Of a stretch of DNA of 64,000 nucleotides, positions 1 through 10,525 are shown in pieces. Numbering within the stretch: the first letter of the stretch is position 1; every line of letters begins with the position of its first letter. The position numbers were made by a program, and so were the translations under genes. The notes beneath the pieces are model-generated. The model was not told the origin of the DNA and searched no databases. It worked only from the letters and a program-made list of their open reading frames with translations. The DNA is from Pictodentalium vernedei (taxonomy: Eukaryota > Mollusca > Scaphopoda > Dentaliida > Dentaliidae): NCBI GenBank assembly GCA_031216915.1, contig CM062297.1:542646971-542710970 (forward strand), read 5' to 3'.

Positions 1-1153
1 ACGAATACAAGCCGGTAACCGGAATGAGTTTGAACAATGCGGGAGAGATAAGAATCAGCGTCGAAACTCAAGATCTATTCATACATCCTAGCGAGAGTTA
101 CATAGTGGTGCAGGGACGTCTCACCAAGGAAGATGGGAGCGACTACGCCGCCGACGACACGGTTTCTCTAGCCAATAATGGCATCATGCATCTATTCAGT
201 AATATAAAATACATGCTATCCGGACAAGAGATAGAATCTGTGTTTCATCCCGGTCAGGCCACCACCGATTTTTCGAAATCCAGAGGACTTAATCAGTTAT
301 GGGTGAAAGACACCATCGGCCCTGCTAGCGCCGGCGCCGCCGCGATAGTTGACTACGTCGTCAAGACGTCCAGACCTAAAGGAACATCTTCGGATTTGCG
401 GACGATTACAATAAGATCATGTATGGATTCAAACACAATCTGACGTTGATTCGAAAAGGAAATGATGATGCAATAGTGAGACTCACTGCTACAGATGCGG
501 GTAAGATAACTCTACACAAGATATCGTGGTTCGTTCTGCACGTGGAGCCTTCGATGGTGGAAAAAGCGCGTATCTACAAGATAATAGAATCCAAGAGTAA
601 ATTACCCGTGGGATTCAGAATGAGACAGTGTGGCACGGCTAGCATTCCTCTCTCCACGAATCACTTTGATTGGAGATTGACGGTGAAAACTGCTTCCGAG
701 AGACCGCGTTTCATCGTGGTTGCGTTTCAGACCGATAGGGATGGGTCTCAGGAAAAGAATGCGTCGCTGTTCGATCACTGCCATTTGAGAAACATGCAAG
801 TGTTTCTGAATGCCATGAGATATCCAGCAATCGATTACAACATGTCGTTCGACAAGAATGATTTCTGCAGACTGTTAGGTGATGCTGCTGATTTTGGAAA
901 GAAGTATCACGGTCTAGACGAATTGATGAGCAACCCTAACATATCTCCCGGTGAATACAAGTCGATGTATCCCATGTTCGTATTCGACGTCAGTAAACAG
1001 AGTGAACGACTCAAGAGTAGCGTCTGAGATATTCAGATCAAGATGCAATTTGATAGGAACGTGCCGAGAAAAAACAAAGCCTTCACCCTGGTCCTGTCGG
1101 ACAGAGAATTACAATTCGAATCAGATGGAAATAAGATGTCGATCATTCAATGA
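1..1153 (+). pseudogene. MCP: Major capsid protein (hexon-like), 5'-truncated by window edge, broken
   Basis: This is the C-terminal nine-tenths of the double-jelly-roll major capsid protein that would form the icosahedral shell. The reading matches the P2 copy (39082-40352) and the P3 copy (61212-64000). The first bases already lie inside the gene, about 30 codons from the expected start. Breaks relative to P2: a 28-bp deletion at about 386/387 between short repeats shifts the frame, and a TGA at 1025-1027 precedes the last 41 codons. P3 has a different stop (TAA) at that same codon, where P2 has TTA. The gene ends at TGA 1151-1153. It converges on the fibre gene through a hairpin. The family call rests on the gene neighbourhood and on general resemblance to adintovirus/Polinton capsid proteins; no fold search could be run. 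Confidence 0.82.
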
Positions 1154-1194
1154 GAGACGAGTGTGAAAAAAAATAAAAACAAAAATAAAAAAAA

Positions 1195-1325
1195 GTAAAG
1201 AGTAATTATTAAAAAAACAAAAAAACAAAAAAAAAATAAAGTAATGTGATCTAGAGAGATTGAACATCTTTCTAAATCTCATTACTTTTTTTTTGTTTTT
1301 AATAATCACACATTATTTTTTTTTA
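1195..1325. terminator. Inverted repeat between convergent MCP and fibre genes (P1)
   Basis: The core arms are AAAGTAATGTGATCTAGAGA (from about 1238) and the opposing TCTAAATCTCATTACTTT, inside longer A-rich and T-rich outer arms that include TAATTATTAAAA against TTTTAATAATCA. It sits exactly between two converging genes, as the equivalents in P2 (38912-39045) and P3 (61048-61180) do. It is probably a bidirectional 3'-end or terminator structure, but a replication or packaging role cannot be excluded. Confidence 0.6.
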
Positions 1326-1345
1326 ATTAATTATTTTCAATGCGT

Positions 1346-2701
1346 TCACTGTTTGTTCAAAGGAACTAGTTCGATCGGTAGACTCACCACGGAAGTGGCG
1401 GCTTCCGGATTATTGGTTTTCGTAACGAAATTAATCCTGTCTCCGGCATTCACTTTGAGAGGCATGCCAAACGTGCTAACATTTGCATGTTGATTCTCAG
1501 TCTTTTCGACACTGTATCTCTTATCACTCTCTACTCCATTCACCATGAGATTGACGACTGCTCTGTTATTCAAATCTGAGGAAGCCAGACTCATTCGAAG
1601 GATTTCACCTCCCAGCGGCATGGGATATCCCACCTGACCATGTTTCGATCCGCTACCTCCATTTCTGAAAGACCACTCAGCTTTTCCCTCATCTAAGGTG
1701 CCGGCCTCCTCGGCCCACATGGTGATCAATTGTCTAGCATATTTGACTTTCTCCACCACCGAAATCAGGGTGCAGGCATCCGTCATGTTCATGGGATCTG
1801 GTAGATTCGTGGGCGCGTGTCCACCCATGTCTAGTTTACCTTTCATGATGTCACCCTTTCTCCAGACTGAGTTGTCGTCCACGTACTTCCTGCTGACTGC
1901 GCTGGAATCGAATTCGGGATCGTGACTGAGTCCGAATAAATTCTTACCGTTCATGTCGATACCACCTTCCATGGTTCCGCCAGATTGTTTGTTCAGGTAG
2001 AGATCATCCACTTGCGATTCTAGGTATTCTTGTGATCATATCATGGCAGAATCTACGTAGCCCTTGTTGACCGCGGTTGAGTCCGCATCCGTGTCGTCGA
2101 CCTTCAACAGATTCAATATCTTGTTGAATCCCGCATTCAGATCAGATTTCATTTCTCGTCTGTCACACTTTCTCTGTTCCAGATCTACATAGTGTTTGGT
2201 CGCCACATCCTTGGGATTCATGGGAGTGGCCACGTTCGTTATCTTGTTACAATTGGCAGTCAATTCCAAGTGCATCATTTTCTGAACGTATCTATTTCTC
2301 AGGTGTTCGCTGAATCTCGCGTGAGAGTCGTCCACGTATTTCTTGGCCGCGGCATCCATGGGATCTATAGGATTTGCGACGTTCACCAAACGTTTGGATT
2401 TCAGATCGAGATCGTCGGTCATGGTTTTATCCACGTAATTATCTAGCATTATTCATTCGAAATTGGCGTTCTCCCTGTCAACGTATTTTTTAGTCGCAAC
2501 ATCTGCGAGATCTATCGGCGCGGGAAGATTGTAGAGCTTCTTATCGTTCATGTTCAAAGGTTCCTCTCGAGATTCGTATCTCTGAACGTAACATTCGTCC
2601 AAGCTGGCAACGTCGTAACCATCGTCGACTTCGAACGTCTTCCTCTTCTTTCTTAGGTTGACTTTTTCGTTGTCACTTCTACCAAATTTATCGACTGGCA
2701 T
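1346..2701 (-). pseudogene. Fibre-like protein with shaft repeats, two nonsense codons
   Basis: This is a likely receptor-binding spike or fibre. The protein starts MPVDKFGRS with a basic tail. About six repeats of roughly 40-70 residues follow, built on L-x-N-h-x-x-P-x-[DN]-x-x-D-A-x-x-K-x-Y-V-D, and a C-terminal region of about 130 residues that may form the head. The repeat type is like that of phage tail fibres and other trimeric shafts. In-frame TGA codons at 2453-2455 and 2036-2038 both replace CGA, which P2 or P3 retains. The frame is otherwise open from 2701 to 1346, so only these two substitutions break it. It lies upstream of, and converges with, the capsid gene. Fibre is inferred from the repeats and position. 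Confidence 0.7.
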
Positions 2702-2860
2702 GTTGTTTTGAGATTTTTCTGTTTTTTTTTTAAAAAATATATTTCAAAACGCAGTTTATTAAAAATGAATTATTTTATTTTTATTTTTCGTTTTTATTCG
2801 ATTAAAATTTTTTAAATAATTTTTTTATCTTTATATATACTATAAAAAAAAAATCTCTCT

Positions 2861-3293
2861 CTAATGTAAATCATTGAGAATGTCTTGAAACCGATCTCCT
2901 TCAGACCATCTCTTGAGAACGTAGAGACACAGGTGACCGCAAAACACTTGATCTGGCGATTGCACTCATTCCGTGTTGTAACGAACCATCGATTTGTTGA
3001 AATAGTTATTTATTTCTTTTGGCGGTGAGATTCCATAGCTGTCGAAATAATAATTCTTCTTCCCATTCTTGAACCATGCCACCCAGTGAGTGCCTTCACC
3101 TGATAAATCATCTAGGTTTAAAATTCCGCATTCCGATTGTCGAGGTCTTCTCTTCGGTAAGGCATCTCTGGAAAACACGCCTAGAAAATCTTTGATTTTC
3201 AAATCCTTCGCCGCATTTGACAGATCGATGTTGGATAGGGGATTCGTTAGGTAAGATGACACCTTCTACGGATATCTCTATTTTCTTATTCAT
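2861..3293 (-). pseudogene. PRO: Adenain-like maturation cysteine protease, broken
   Basis: This is a Ulp1/adenain-clan cysteine protease of about 143 residues, expected to cleave capsid precursors during virion maturation. Catalytic features are visible: the His in THWVAWF, the Asp in YYFDSYG and, past a stop, DQVFCGHLC with the Gln and nucleophilic Cys. A frameshift near 3240 follows the start (MNKKIEIS). A TGA at 2966-2968 replaces a CGA retained in P2 and removes the Gln/Cys half. P3 has the same TGA. It lies between polB and the fibre gene, a placement shared by all three copies. Confidence 0.88.
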
Positions 3294-3337
3294 AAATGCG
3301 TATATATATTTTTTTATTATAATTCACTAAAATGACG

Positions 3338-6300
3338 TTATTTTTTTTTTCTTTTTCTTTTTAAACCAACTCTCTCGATGTCTCTATCAATTTCTATAAT
3401 CTCGAATCCATCTAATTCCTCTTGATTTTCTGGAATCCTATCATCCTTACTCTTATCTGGAATCCTATCATCCTTACTCATATCTGGAATCCTATCATCC
3501 TTACTCATATCTGGAATCTTATCATCCACAATCATATCGTCTCTAATTAGATCTGCAATCCAATGTCCAAGTGCCAAAGTGTTTATTTTATCATCTAACA
3601 CGAATCTCTTATCGTCGTTGGCCGTCATCGAAATCTTGTTGACTATTTCGATATACAAGTCGTGATTTTCGCTTCGAAACGATTTCATAGTCTTATACAC
3701 TGGACCACTTCCTAACAGACAATCTTTATACTCTTGGAAAGAGATGTTTTTCTTCACCACGCACGCTTTAACCCCTTTGCACTTCTTGATCTCTTCATCT
3801 TCTAGACGATAAGCATACAGTTTGGGTCTCAAGCCCACGGAATCAACGATTTGTTTACCGCCGCTCTCGTCCTTAAATTTACCCAACACCTTCTTGTTGT
3901 CGTTCGATTGAATGTTGGACGGGTGATCGACGGGATAATTGCTAGTGTCGAACCATGCGGCCACGTCTGGAGATATATCTCGGTAGACGTCTTTCGTCTC
4001 TATCTTGTAAACTAAACTGTCTGTGTCGGTGAACAGTAGTTTGGCTTTATCACCAAATTTTCGTTTGACGTAATCGTAGTGAAACTCGTACATCAATCGC
4101 TTGCTGATATCTAAGATGATCGGTCTGAGATAATACGGTTTCTCGAACTTCAGGTGCATCTTTTGCATGTGAACGGCCACTAAATTTTCATCGAATATGG
4201 TTCGGTGTTTGTAATTGGGTTTCGCCACTAATTTTTTAGCTCTTTTCTCAGACACGATGAATCGAATGTCGGTTCTCTTACTGATGTTTTCCGTCGATTT
4301 ACCATACACGCAGTTGTTCATGAGTTTGAAGAAATCTTTTTCGAAATTGTTCTCGGCTCGAATTCTGAGATTCGTGTTGAGATCGATGTATTTTTTTCAT
4401 CCAAGGCTCTTTGTCGAATCGAATGATGCGATGTATGTCGACTAATTTCATCCCGTAATCGACGTATTGTTTCAAATTCTCACTGTAGATTACGTAGTTA
4501 CGTTTGTTAAATAAACTGGGAATGAGTTTTTCCTCGTCTCCTTCGTTCGGTTCCATTCATTCGGAAGCCAGCGGATAATCGTTGTGTAGATCGTGTAATT
4601 CTTCCGGATAGTTCAAATCGACTTCTAAAATGCAAGGATAGTCTCTCCATTTTTGCATCTCTTCCTGTTCCGTCACCCATTCAAAATTTCCAATCGGTAA
4701 AGGATGACTCATAGCCCAACCGTACAGATTATTAGCGTCCCAATACTGTATGTATTTATTCGATCGTTTCGAATCGAAACCTTTTTTCATGTAGGGATTG
4801 TTAGCTTCAGAATATCTGTGGGAGATCATCGAGACGCCACCTCTCGCAGCCCTTTCGAACATGAGCAACATGTTCACGTCAGATAATAATTCCAATTGGA
4901 CTTCGGTGGTCTTCAACAGAGCGTCCCACGCCAGACCGGGTGCGGTGAAATACCAAACGGGATCCAGATCGTAATTTCGACCACAGACGTCTCGAAAATT
5001 TTCGAACATGTCTGCCAAGAGCAGAACGTCGGTCTTCAGATAGAGATTGTGATAATCTCTCATGGTTTTCATATCGAATGATTTCCACACGTTTTTGGCG
5101 TGTTCATAATTCTCGTCGGAAATGTCGGATTCATATAATTTTGAATGAAAATCTTCTTTCGAAGGTAGTGCGGTGTCTTCAAATCTCTTTAGATTGTTCA
5201 TGTAATCGTAAGGATAGACTCCTTTGCTCAACATGACGTCAACTCATTCTCCAAAATGTTCGCTCGTGATTTTAAATTTATCCTTGCTCATGTTATCGAC
5301 TAATTTTTCCAGAGCGGTCAACATGAATTTAAAACTGTTGATGAAACGTATGGCTCTATGAATGAATTTCGTTTTTTCTTCCAACATCTCTCCATCGATT
5401 ACTCTTTTTTCTCCATGAGCTTCCATTTCGTGAAGGAAATGTATCTTTCTTCGCTGTTCACGATGCAATTTAATTCTTCGTGGGAAGTGCCGAGATTTTT
5501 CACGAAGAGATGACTGTCGTAACCCGAGAGATTGTGAAATATCACCGGATAGAAAACGGCGTCTCAATATTTTAAATTACACTTGCTGTGAGCCGGACCG
5601 TGATACAGACCCGTGTAATGATCATGGTCTCTGACCTTCTTAGTCTCCTCTGAATTCTCGTCGACCGCTTGTCTGCATATGTGACATTCGGTGGCTCTGT
5701 TATTTTCGTCCTGCTGCTCTCACGTGATGATCATTTTCGCCGGAGTTTTGAATTTGTCGTATAACATTTGAATTTTCAATTCTAATTCTTCCACGAACCT
5801 TTGGGCCACATCATCGTCTTCGCACTGTTTCGTGTAGGTGAAGGGACCCATGTCGTGTTGCGAGTCGAAAGCGCATTTCACGTAAATGCAATAGCCCGAA
5901 GGTATGTGTTTTTGATATCTTTCGACGTAACTTTGAAGAGCGTTGGGTTGACAGGAACTCATTTTCGCGGTGAAACATTCGAAATCGGCGTACACGACGA
6001 ATGGTACTTTTAACCTTCTATTGTGATTTTCAAACTTCACGATGGTGTTGGGTTTGGGCATTTCGACGGTGACACCTTGATTTTCGTTGCAATATTCCTG
6101 ATGTTTCGCTAACGATTTTTCACTGTGAAACGTGTTCATGCAGTTGCAACATAAACATATCTTATGTTTATGTTTATTATTTTGTCTCGACAGTAATCGG
6201 CTCGGATGTTTAACCCAACAATAATGACGATTGTCACCATTCAAGATCAATAATAAAATAATCATCTTTTCTCTTTCGAGATACGAAGTCTGTCTGAGAG

Positions 6301-7468
6301 GATAGATCATTCCTTTTTCATCATCGTATCCCAAGACGTTCACCGCTACGGTGGGATTTTGAGCCTCGAAACGTTCGATGTGTTTTAACTCTGTTGGAAA
6401 AGTCACTCTAGTCCAATCAAGATTTTTAGAAGTCTCCTCGTAACAAGAAACTCTATCGGAGTGCATTTTGACAGGGTATAAAGCGGAGGTGACTGCCCAT
6501 TTAAAACACTGAACATCTTTATTTCTCACGTTGACTACGGAGTGTTTTTTAGCTAAGAAATACGTTAATTTCACGTAGGAAGACCCTTTCAATGAATCAT
6601 TTTCAGTTATATGAATTTCGAGTTTCAACACCTCATCAAATGTCCAATTACTACCTTCATGTTGATAATTCGCGAGAGACGTCAACATCTTGTCTTTCAT
6701 CTTTTCGAAAACGTCCGATAAATCTGAACCTCAAAATACGGGTTCGACGTTAGATCTGAAATATGCATTTTTCACGATGCTCTCGCCGGACTTCACGTCG
6801 ATTTTATTCATCACGCAATGGAGTATCATCTTAATTTTTAGTCCCACGTTCATGTGTTTGTGAAACAAATCCAATACTTTTTTCTTCACCCGTTCCATGA
6901 ACAATTTCGGATCGATTTTCTTGAACAAGGGAACCACGTCGAAAGTTTTAAAAATGCCTTTGATCGCACTCTCCCGTTCTACAGGCTTCAATTGGAATAG
7001 TTCCGCAACGAGTCGTGCTATATATTCTTCTCCTTTCCCTTCGTTGATTGCTTGTCGAATTTCGCTCAATATATCTCGTTTGTCTAGAATCTGAAGTGCA
7101 TCACTTGTTTTCATTTTTCTTTTCTTTTCTTTTGAAACTTGAAGTTCTTCAACGGCTTTTCGTTTAGTCATCTTCTTATTTTTCACAATCGAAACATTTT
7201 TGGTTTTTTTCGACGTCGGCATTTCGATTCCTTTTACTATGTTTTTCTTCTTCTCATTTTTCACAACTGATGCATTTTTTTACGTCATTGCTATCGACAT
7301 TTCGTTTGCCTTTCTATCGTTTCGCAAATATTTCTGTATGACTTCAATTTTTTTTTATTTAGTTCTATGATTTCTGAAATGTGGAATTTTTAATAGTTTA
7401 CAAATCTCGTTTAACTGAGGTACGGTTTTCTCATTTAAATTTTCCATTTTTTTATCTGTTTGCTCCAT
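3338..7468 (-). pseudogene. POLB: Protein-primed family B DNA polymerase with SAP-like N-terminus, many breaks
   Basis: This polymerase would replicate the element by protein priming. From the start at 7468: a SAP-like helix-extended-helix segment (KTVPQLNEICKLL onward); a Lys-rich linker; a conserved helical region; a C2H2-like finger (CLCCNCMNTFH); exonuclease motif I (VVYADFECF); a zinc-binding endonuclease-VII-like insert (CHICRQSF, DHDHYTG, HSKCN); exonuclease motif II (FHNLSGYDSHL); polymerase motif A (YWDANNLYGW); motif B (KLMNNCVYGK); and motif C (FTDTDSL). The C-terminal tail holds tandem KDDRIPDMS repeats and ends in basic residues. Breaks include TAA at two sites in the SAP and linker part, TGA at 6731, 5720, 5244 and 4557 (all CGA in a sister copy), and frameshifts near 5450-5570 and 4400. 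The length is near 1,370 codons. Confidence 0.95.
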
Positions 7469-7893
7469 TTGTAAGAATTTTTTTTTTTTCAAATTTTGTA
7501 TTAAAATAATTTGTTAAAAAGTTTTGTTTTTTACTGTTTATATAAAAAAGATTTTTTTTAATTTCAATTTTTTATTTAATATAAAAAATATTTATTTTTT
7601 TTTTGATGAAATTAATCAATTTTTTATGTTCCTTAACGTGAAAAAAATTGAATTAATACGAGAAAAAAAGGATGTTAAAATTCAACTTTTTATTTATATA
7701 TAAACAGAAAAAAAACTTATACAAAAAAACTTTTCACATTAAAGAAAATTAAAATTACAAACTTTTTTTTTATATATATATATTTATAAAGAGTAAAAAA
7801 AAACAAAACTTTTTAAACAAATTATTAAAATACAAAATTTAAAATATACATTATTTGCAAGAATTCATAAAACAAAAAACCAAATAATCGATA
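7469..7893. promoter_or_regulatory. Divergent promoter between polB and the 148-residue gene, imperfect palindrome
   Basis: The two halves mirror each other. About 7480-7560, read on the minus strand towards polB, carries TTTATATAAAC, then AGTAAAAAACAAAACTTT, then AACAAATTATT and TACAAAATTT. About 7770-7860, read on the plus strand, carries TATTTATAAAGAG, then the same AAAACTTTTTAAACAAATT and TACAAAATTT. Inner parts also pair: CTTAACGTGAAAA near 7631 against TTTTCACATTAAAG near 7730. It probably provides two TATA-type promoters with near-identical leaders. A replication origin is an alternative. Confidence 0.6.
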
Positions 7894-8340
7894 ATGGCAA
7901 CAACACCTAAAAAATGCGAACTGAAATTGAAACGAGTCGAAACGTGTAAGAGATTTGGTTTTAAAAGCTATAGATTACAACGACATGATTCCATCGAATT
8001 GAACGAGGTCGAGACCAGGGGCTTAGAGCACAAATACGACAAATATCGCATGCCTTTGAAACTGGATGAAGCCATGCTCGATTTGTTTTACGAGTACCAA
8101 AGCGATCTACAGAAAATCGTCATCGCCAAAGATATAGAATTTGACAAGGACGATTTGACGTTGCCCTATGGAAGTTACATATTTCCAAACATCTCACTCG
8201 AACTCGTGAATAAATCGGGTGGTGAGAGCGCATTGACCAAAGTAACAAAACTCAAAAAAGTACAGATAAACATTCAACACATTTTTGAAAAAGGAGAAGA
8301 AACGAGTGTCAACATGCTAATAATGGACTTGGAAATATAA
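7894..8340 (+). CDS. Conserved element protein of unknown function, 148 residues, intact
   Basis: This is an intact ORF from ATG to TAA, with full-length homologues in P3 (54081-54527) and, broken, in P2 (28692-29138). Conservation in all three copies shows it is a real gene. No signal peptide or membrane segment is seen. The N-terminus is basic (MATTPKKCELKLKRVE) and the middle is acidic with alternating hydrophobics (LDLFYEYQSDLQKIVI). A PYGSYIFPNISLELVNKSG stretch looks like beta structure. It is transcribed divergently from polB, with a shared leader type, suggesting co-expression with replication genes. I do not recognise the family. Confidence 0.75.
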   Translation: MATTPKKCELKLKRVETCKRFGFKSYRLQRHDSIELNEVETRGLEHKYDKYRMPLKLDEAMLDLFYEYQSDLQKIVIAKDIEFDKDDLTLPYGSYIFPNISLELVNKSGGESALTKVTKLKKVQINIQHIFEKGEETSVNMLIMDLEI

Positions 8341-8362
8341 ACAATAGAGAGATTGATTTTTA

Positions 8363-8437
8363 GCGAAGAAGAAGGAAAAAAAAAAGTAATGAGATCATCT
8401 TTAGATCTCATTACTTTTTTTTTGTTTTCCTTCTTCA
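8363..8437. terminator. Inverted repeat between convergent genes (P1)
   Basis: Arms GAAGAAGGAAAA plus AGTAATGAGATC pair with GATCTCATTACT plus TTTTCCTTCTTC around an eight-base loop. The stem is nearly perfect, with A-rich and T-rich middle parts. It lies 20-30 bp past the stop of the 148-residue gene and just beyond the stop of the opposing small gene. The same structure occurs at 28586-28667 (P2) and 53958-54058 (P3), and its core is shared with the MCP/fibre junction hairpins. Confidence 0.65.
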
Positions 8438-8440
8438 CTA

Positions 8441-8899
8441 TTACTCATATATTATAATAACGTTTCCTTTTTTCTTAAATTTCAGCGTCGATTCTTCTTT
8501 TCTTTTTTTCTTTTTTTTGTGATATGCTACGTTTTTATAACAACACATTTGTTTATCTGAATCATAATTATGAACGTATGTTGTGAATCTCTCGGTAACA
8601 CTCGCATCATTACCCCGATCTTTATTTAACTCTTTTATCAGTTCTTTCCTAAGATATCCATCATTAGCATCTAATTGTTTTTCCACATCTTCTTCCCATT
8701 TCAACCATCTATCCTGTTCTTTTATCAGTTTTTTCCTAAGATAACCATCATTAGCGTCTAATTGTTTTTCCACATCTTTTTCCCACACTATCTTGCGATA
8801 TTCATCCTTAGTGTCTAATCGTTTTTCCACATCTTTTTCGCACTCTATCTCATGATATTCATCCTTAGCGTCTAATTGTTTTTCCACCTTTTTATTCAT
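8441..8899 (-). CDS. Small charged protein with internal tandem repeats, unknown function
   Basis: This is an open frame of 152 codons starting MNKKVEKQLDAKDEYHE. The N-terminal two-thirds consists of four imperfect repeats of about 26-40 residues built on EKDVEKQLDANDGYLRKELI, probably helical or coiled coil. The C-terminal part (NDASVTER, HNYDSDKQM, then a Lys-rich run and GNVIIIY) is conserved in P2 and P3. Those copies have fewer repeats and a different middle segment, so the repeat array has expanded or contracted. A frame preserved despite repeat turnover suggests it was once under selection. No family is recognised. Confidence 0.6.
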   Translation of the reverse strand: MNKKVEKQLDAKDEYHEIECEKDVEKRLDTKDEYRKIVWEKDVEKQLDANDGYLRKKLIKEQDRWLKWEEDVEKQLDANDGYLRKELIKELNKDRGNDASVTERFTTYVHNYDSDKQMCCYKNVAYHKKKKKRKEESTLKFKKKGNVIIIYE

Positions 8900-8961
8900 T
8901 TTATATATTATTTTATACTTTCTATGATTTATATTTTATATAATTATATAATTTTTTTACA

Positions 8962-9573
8962 TTATAATAACATATTCAAAATCGGTATATTCTTAAATGG
9001 CGAATTCTCACCAAACAACAAACCCTTGCCGAGTCACTCAACGTTCCGTCCACTCTTCAGATAGAGACCGTTTCCACTCAAAGAGTTGTCACCTCTAACG
9101 GGTTCTAGATACAATCCTTTACCGCTGTCGTCTACGTGGATGCGACACACGGCTCCTCCCTTCTTCAAAAACAGTCCGCTGCCACCCATTAATTTCTCAA
9201 CTGCCGAACTCGCGAGTCCCGTGAGAGCTCCCATGGCGAGAGTCTTTCCGAGAAAGGGTAGTGCCTTTGCGGCGAAGGGTAATGCCTTTCCGGCGATTCC
9301 TGCCAATAGCGGTAGGAAACCACCTTTCATTCTCAAATTGTATCTCAATTGAGCGGGACTCAATCTCACCGTCAACCCTCTTCCATCACGAATCGCTTTC
9401 TCCATCCTTTTGATTTGACTTCTGGTCCAGGCAATCGAATCCTGACCACCTCTCGTCAGATCTTCGTGAGTGAATTTGAATCTCACCACCTCGCCTCGAG
9501 TTGTTAACGCTCTCTTAAGTTTCTTCCTCTGTCCTGCAGATATGTTCACGTTTTTAATCACGTATTCTGTCAT
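8962..9573 (-). pseudogene. pX/pVI-like membrane-active minor virion protein, one nonsense codon
   Basis: The start is MTEYVIKNVN at 9573, supported by the same start in P2 and P3; an upstream in-frame ATG at 9603 is less conserved. A basic N-terminal half (GQRKKLKRALTTRG, RSQIKRMEKAIRDG) is followed by a Gly/Ala/Leu-rich hydrophobic segment (GGFLPLLAGIAGKALPFAAK, then LGKTLAMGALTGLASSAVEK). Such basic plus amphipathic segments are typical of the pX/pVI-type core or membrane-lytic proteins of adenovirus-like elements. A TGA at 9034-9036 (CGA in P2 and P3) removes the last 23 codons. The pX/pVI assignment is by composition and position. Confidence 0.55.
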
Positions 9574-9719
9574 AATTCTTTTTTTAAAATATATTTTCTT
9601 CAATTGTTTTCTTGTTTTAATGATAATTATATATATTAAATAATTCTTGTAAAATTAATATTGCGTTTATTTTATTTTTGTTATTTATATATATACACAA
9701 TATTTTTTTTTTTTTGCTT

Positions 9720-10474
9720 TTATATTTCTCTTATGTGAAATCGTATCGTCATCCTCTCTCCGTGAAGATCTAACAGTTCACCATTTTGATCCGTCAACGT
9801 GGTTTTGAGACTATACAATGCATCTAGAATCACTGGTAGATAAACTAAATTTCGAGGTCGCTCCACGATCTTATAACCCGGCGACACGTTTGGAAAGAAG
9901 GAATAGATCGTCGGTTGAGCGCTACCATTCACGTAGCTTCCAGCAATCACATCCACGTTCACCAGAATGCTATTGACTGTGAGAATGTCGACCGTATTTT
10001 CAGATGCTGCGTGGTCTCGATACATCTTTCGATCGAATCCCAACATCTTGCCTATAGAATCATCCGTGTTGAAATCCACTCGAAATTATCTTCCAAATCC
10101 AACATCATCTGTAAGGTATTAGGATTGGGAGTGAGTCTGATCTTGTTGCTTCCCTTTCTATCCATCTTCATTCGCGTCTCAATGTAATTGTTCAAATCGT
10201 CTATGTCGTAACTTCCTTTGGGAATTCGAATCTCCAACCAATCCACTCCGTTGGAATACTTGAACGAGTTATTCTTTTCGGTGACGTTGGGAAAGGAATA
10301 ATAAGTCTCCAGATTCACCAATGGCATCTCGTATCTTTTCTCTCTATTCAATTCGATGGAAGGTTCGAATTTCGTAGCGAATCGAGTCAAATCGCCACTC
10401 ACCACAATTTGAATGGATTGTTTTGCAGCCGTATTCTCGGCTATCCGTTCTAACAATTCTTCTTGTTCAAACAT
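9720..10474 (-). pseudogene. Penton-like minor capsid protein, frameshifted
   Basis: This is a roughly 251-residue protein starting MFEQEELLERIAENTAA. It has beta-rich segments (KYEM/VNLETYYSFPNV; WLEIRIPKGSYDIDDLNNYI; IYSFFPNVSPGYKIVERPRN) consistent with a single-jelly-roll vertex protein. It lies between the packaging ATPase and the pX-like gene, where other Polinton/adintovirus genomes carry the minor capsid gene. Two overlapping frames (10052-10474 and 9720-10079) show a frameshift near 10075, just after LDLEDNF. No stop is seen elsewhere. The penton role is inferred. Confidence 0.62.
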
Positions 10475-10525
10475 TATATTTTAATTTTATTTTTATTTTT
10501 TCAAAACTAATTATTTGAAGATTTA

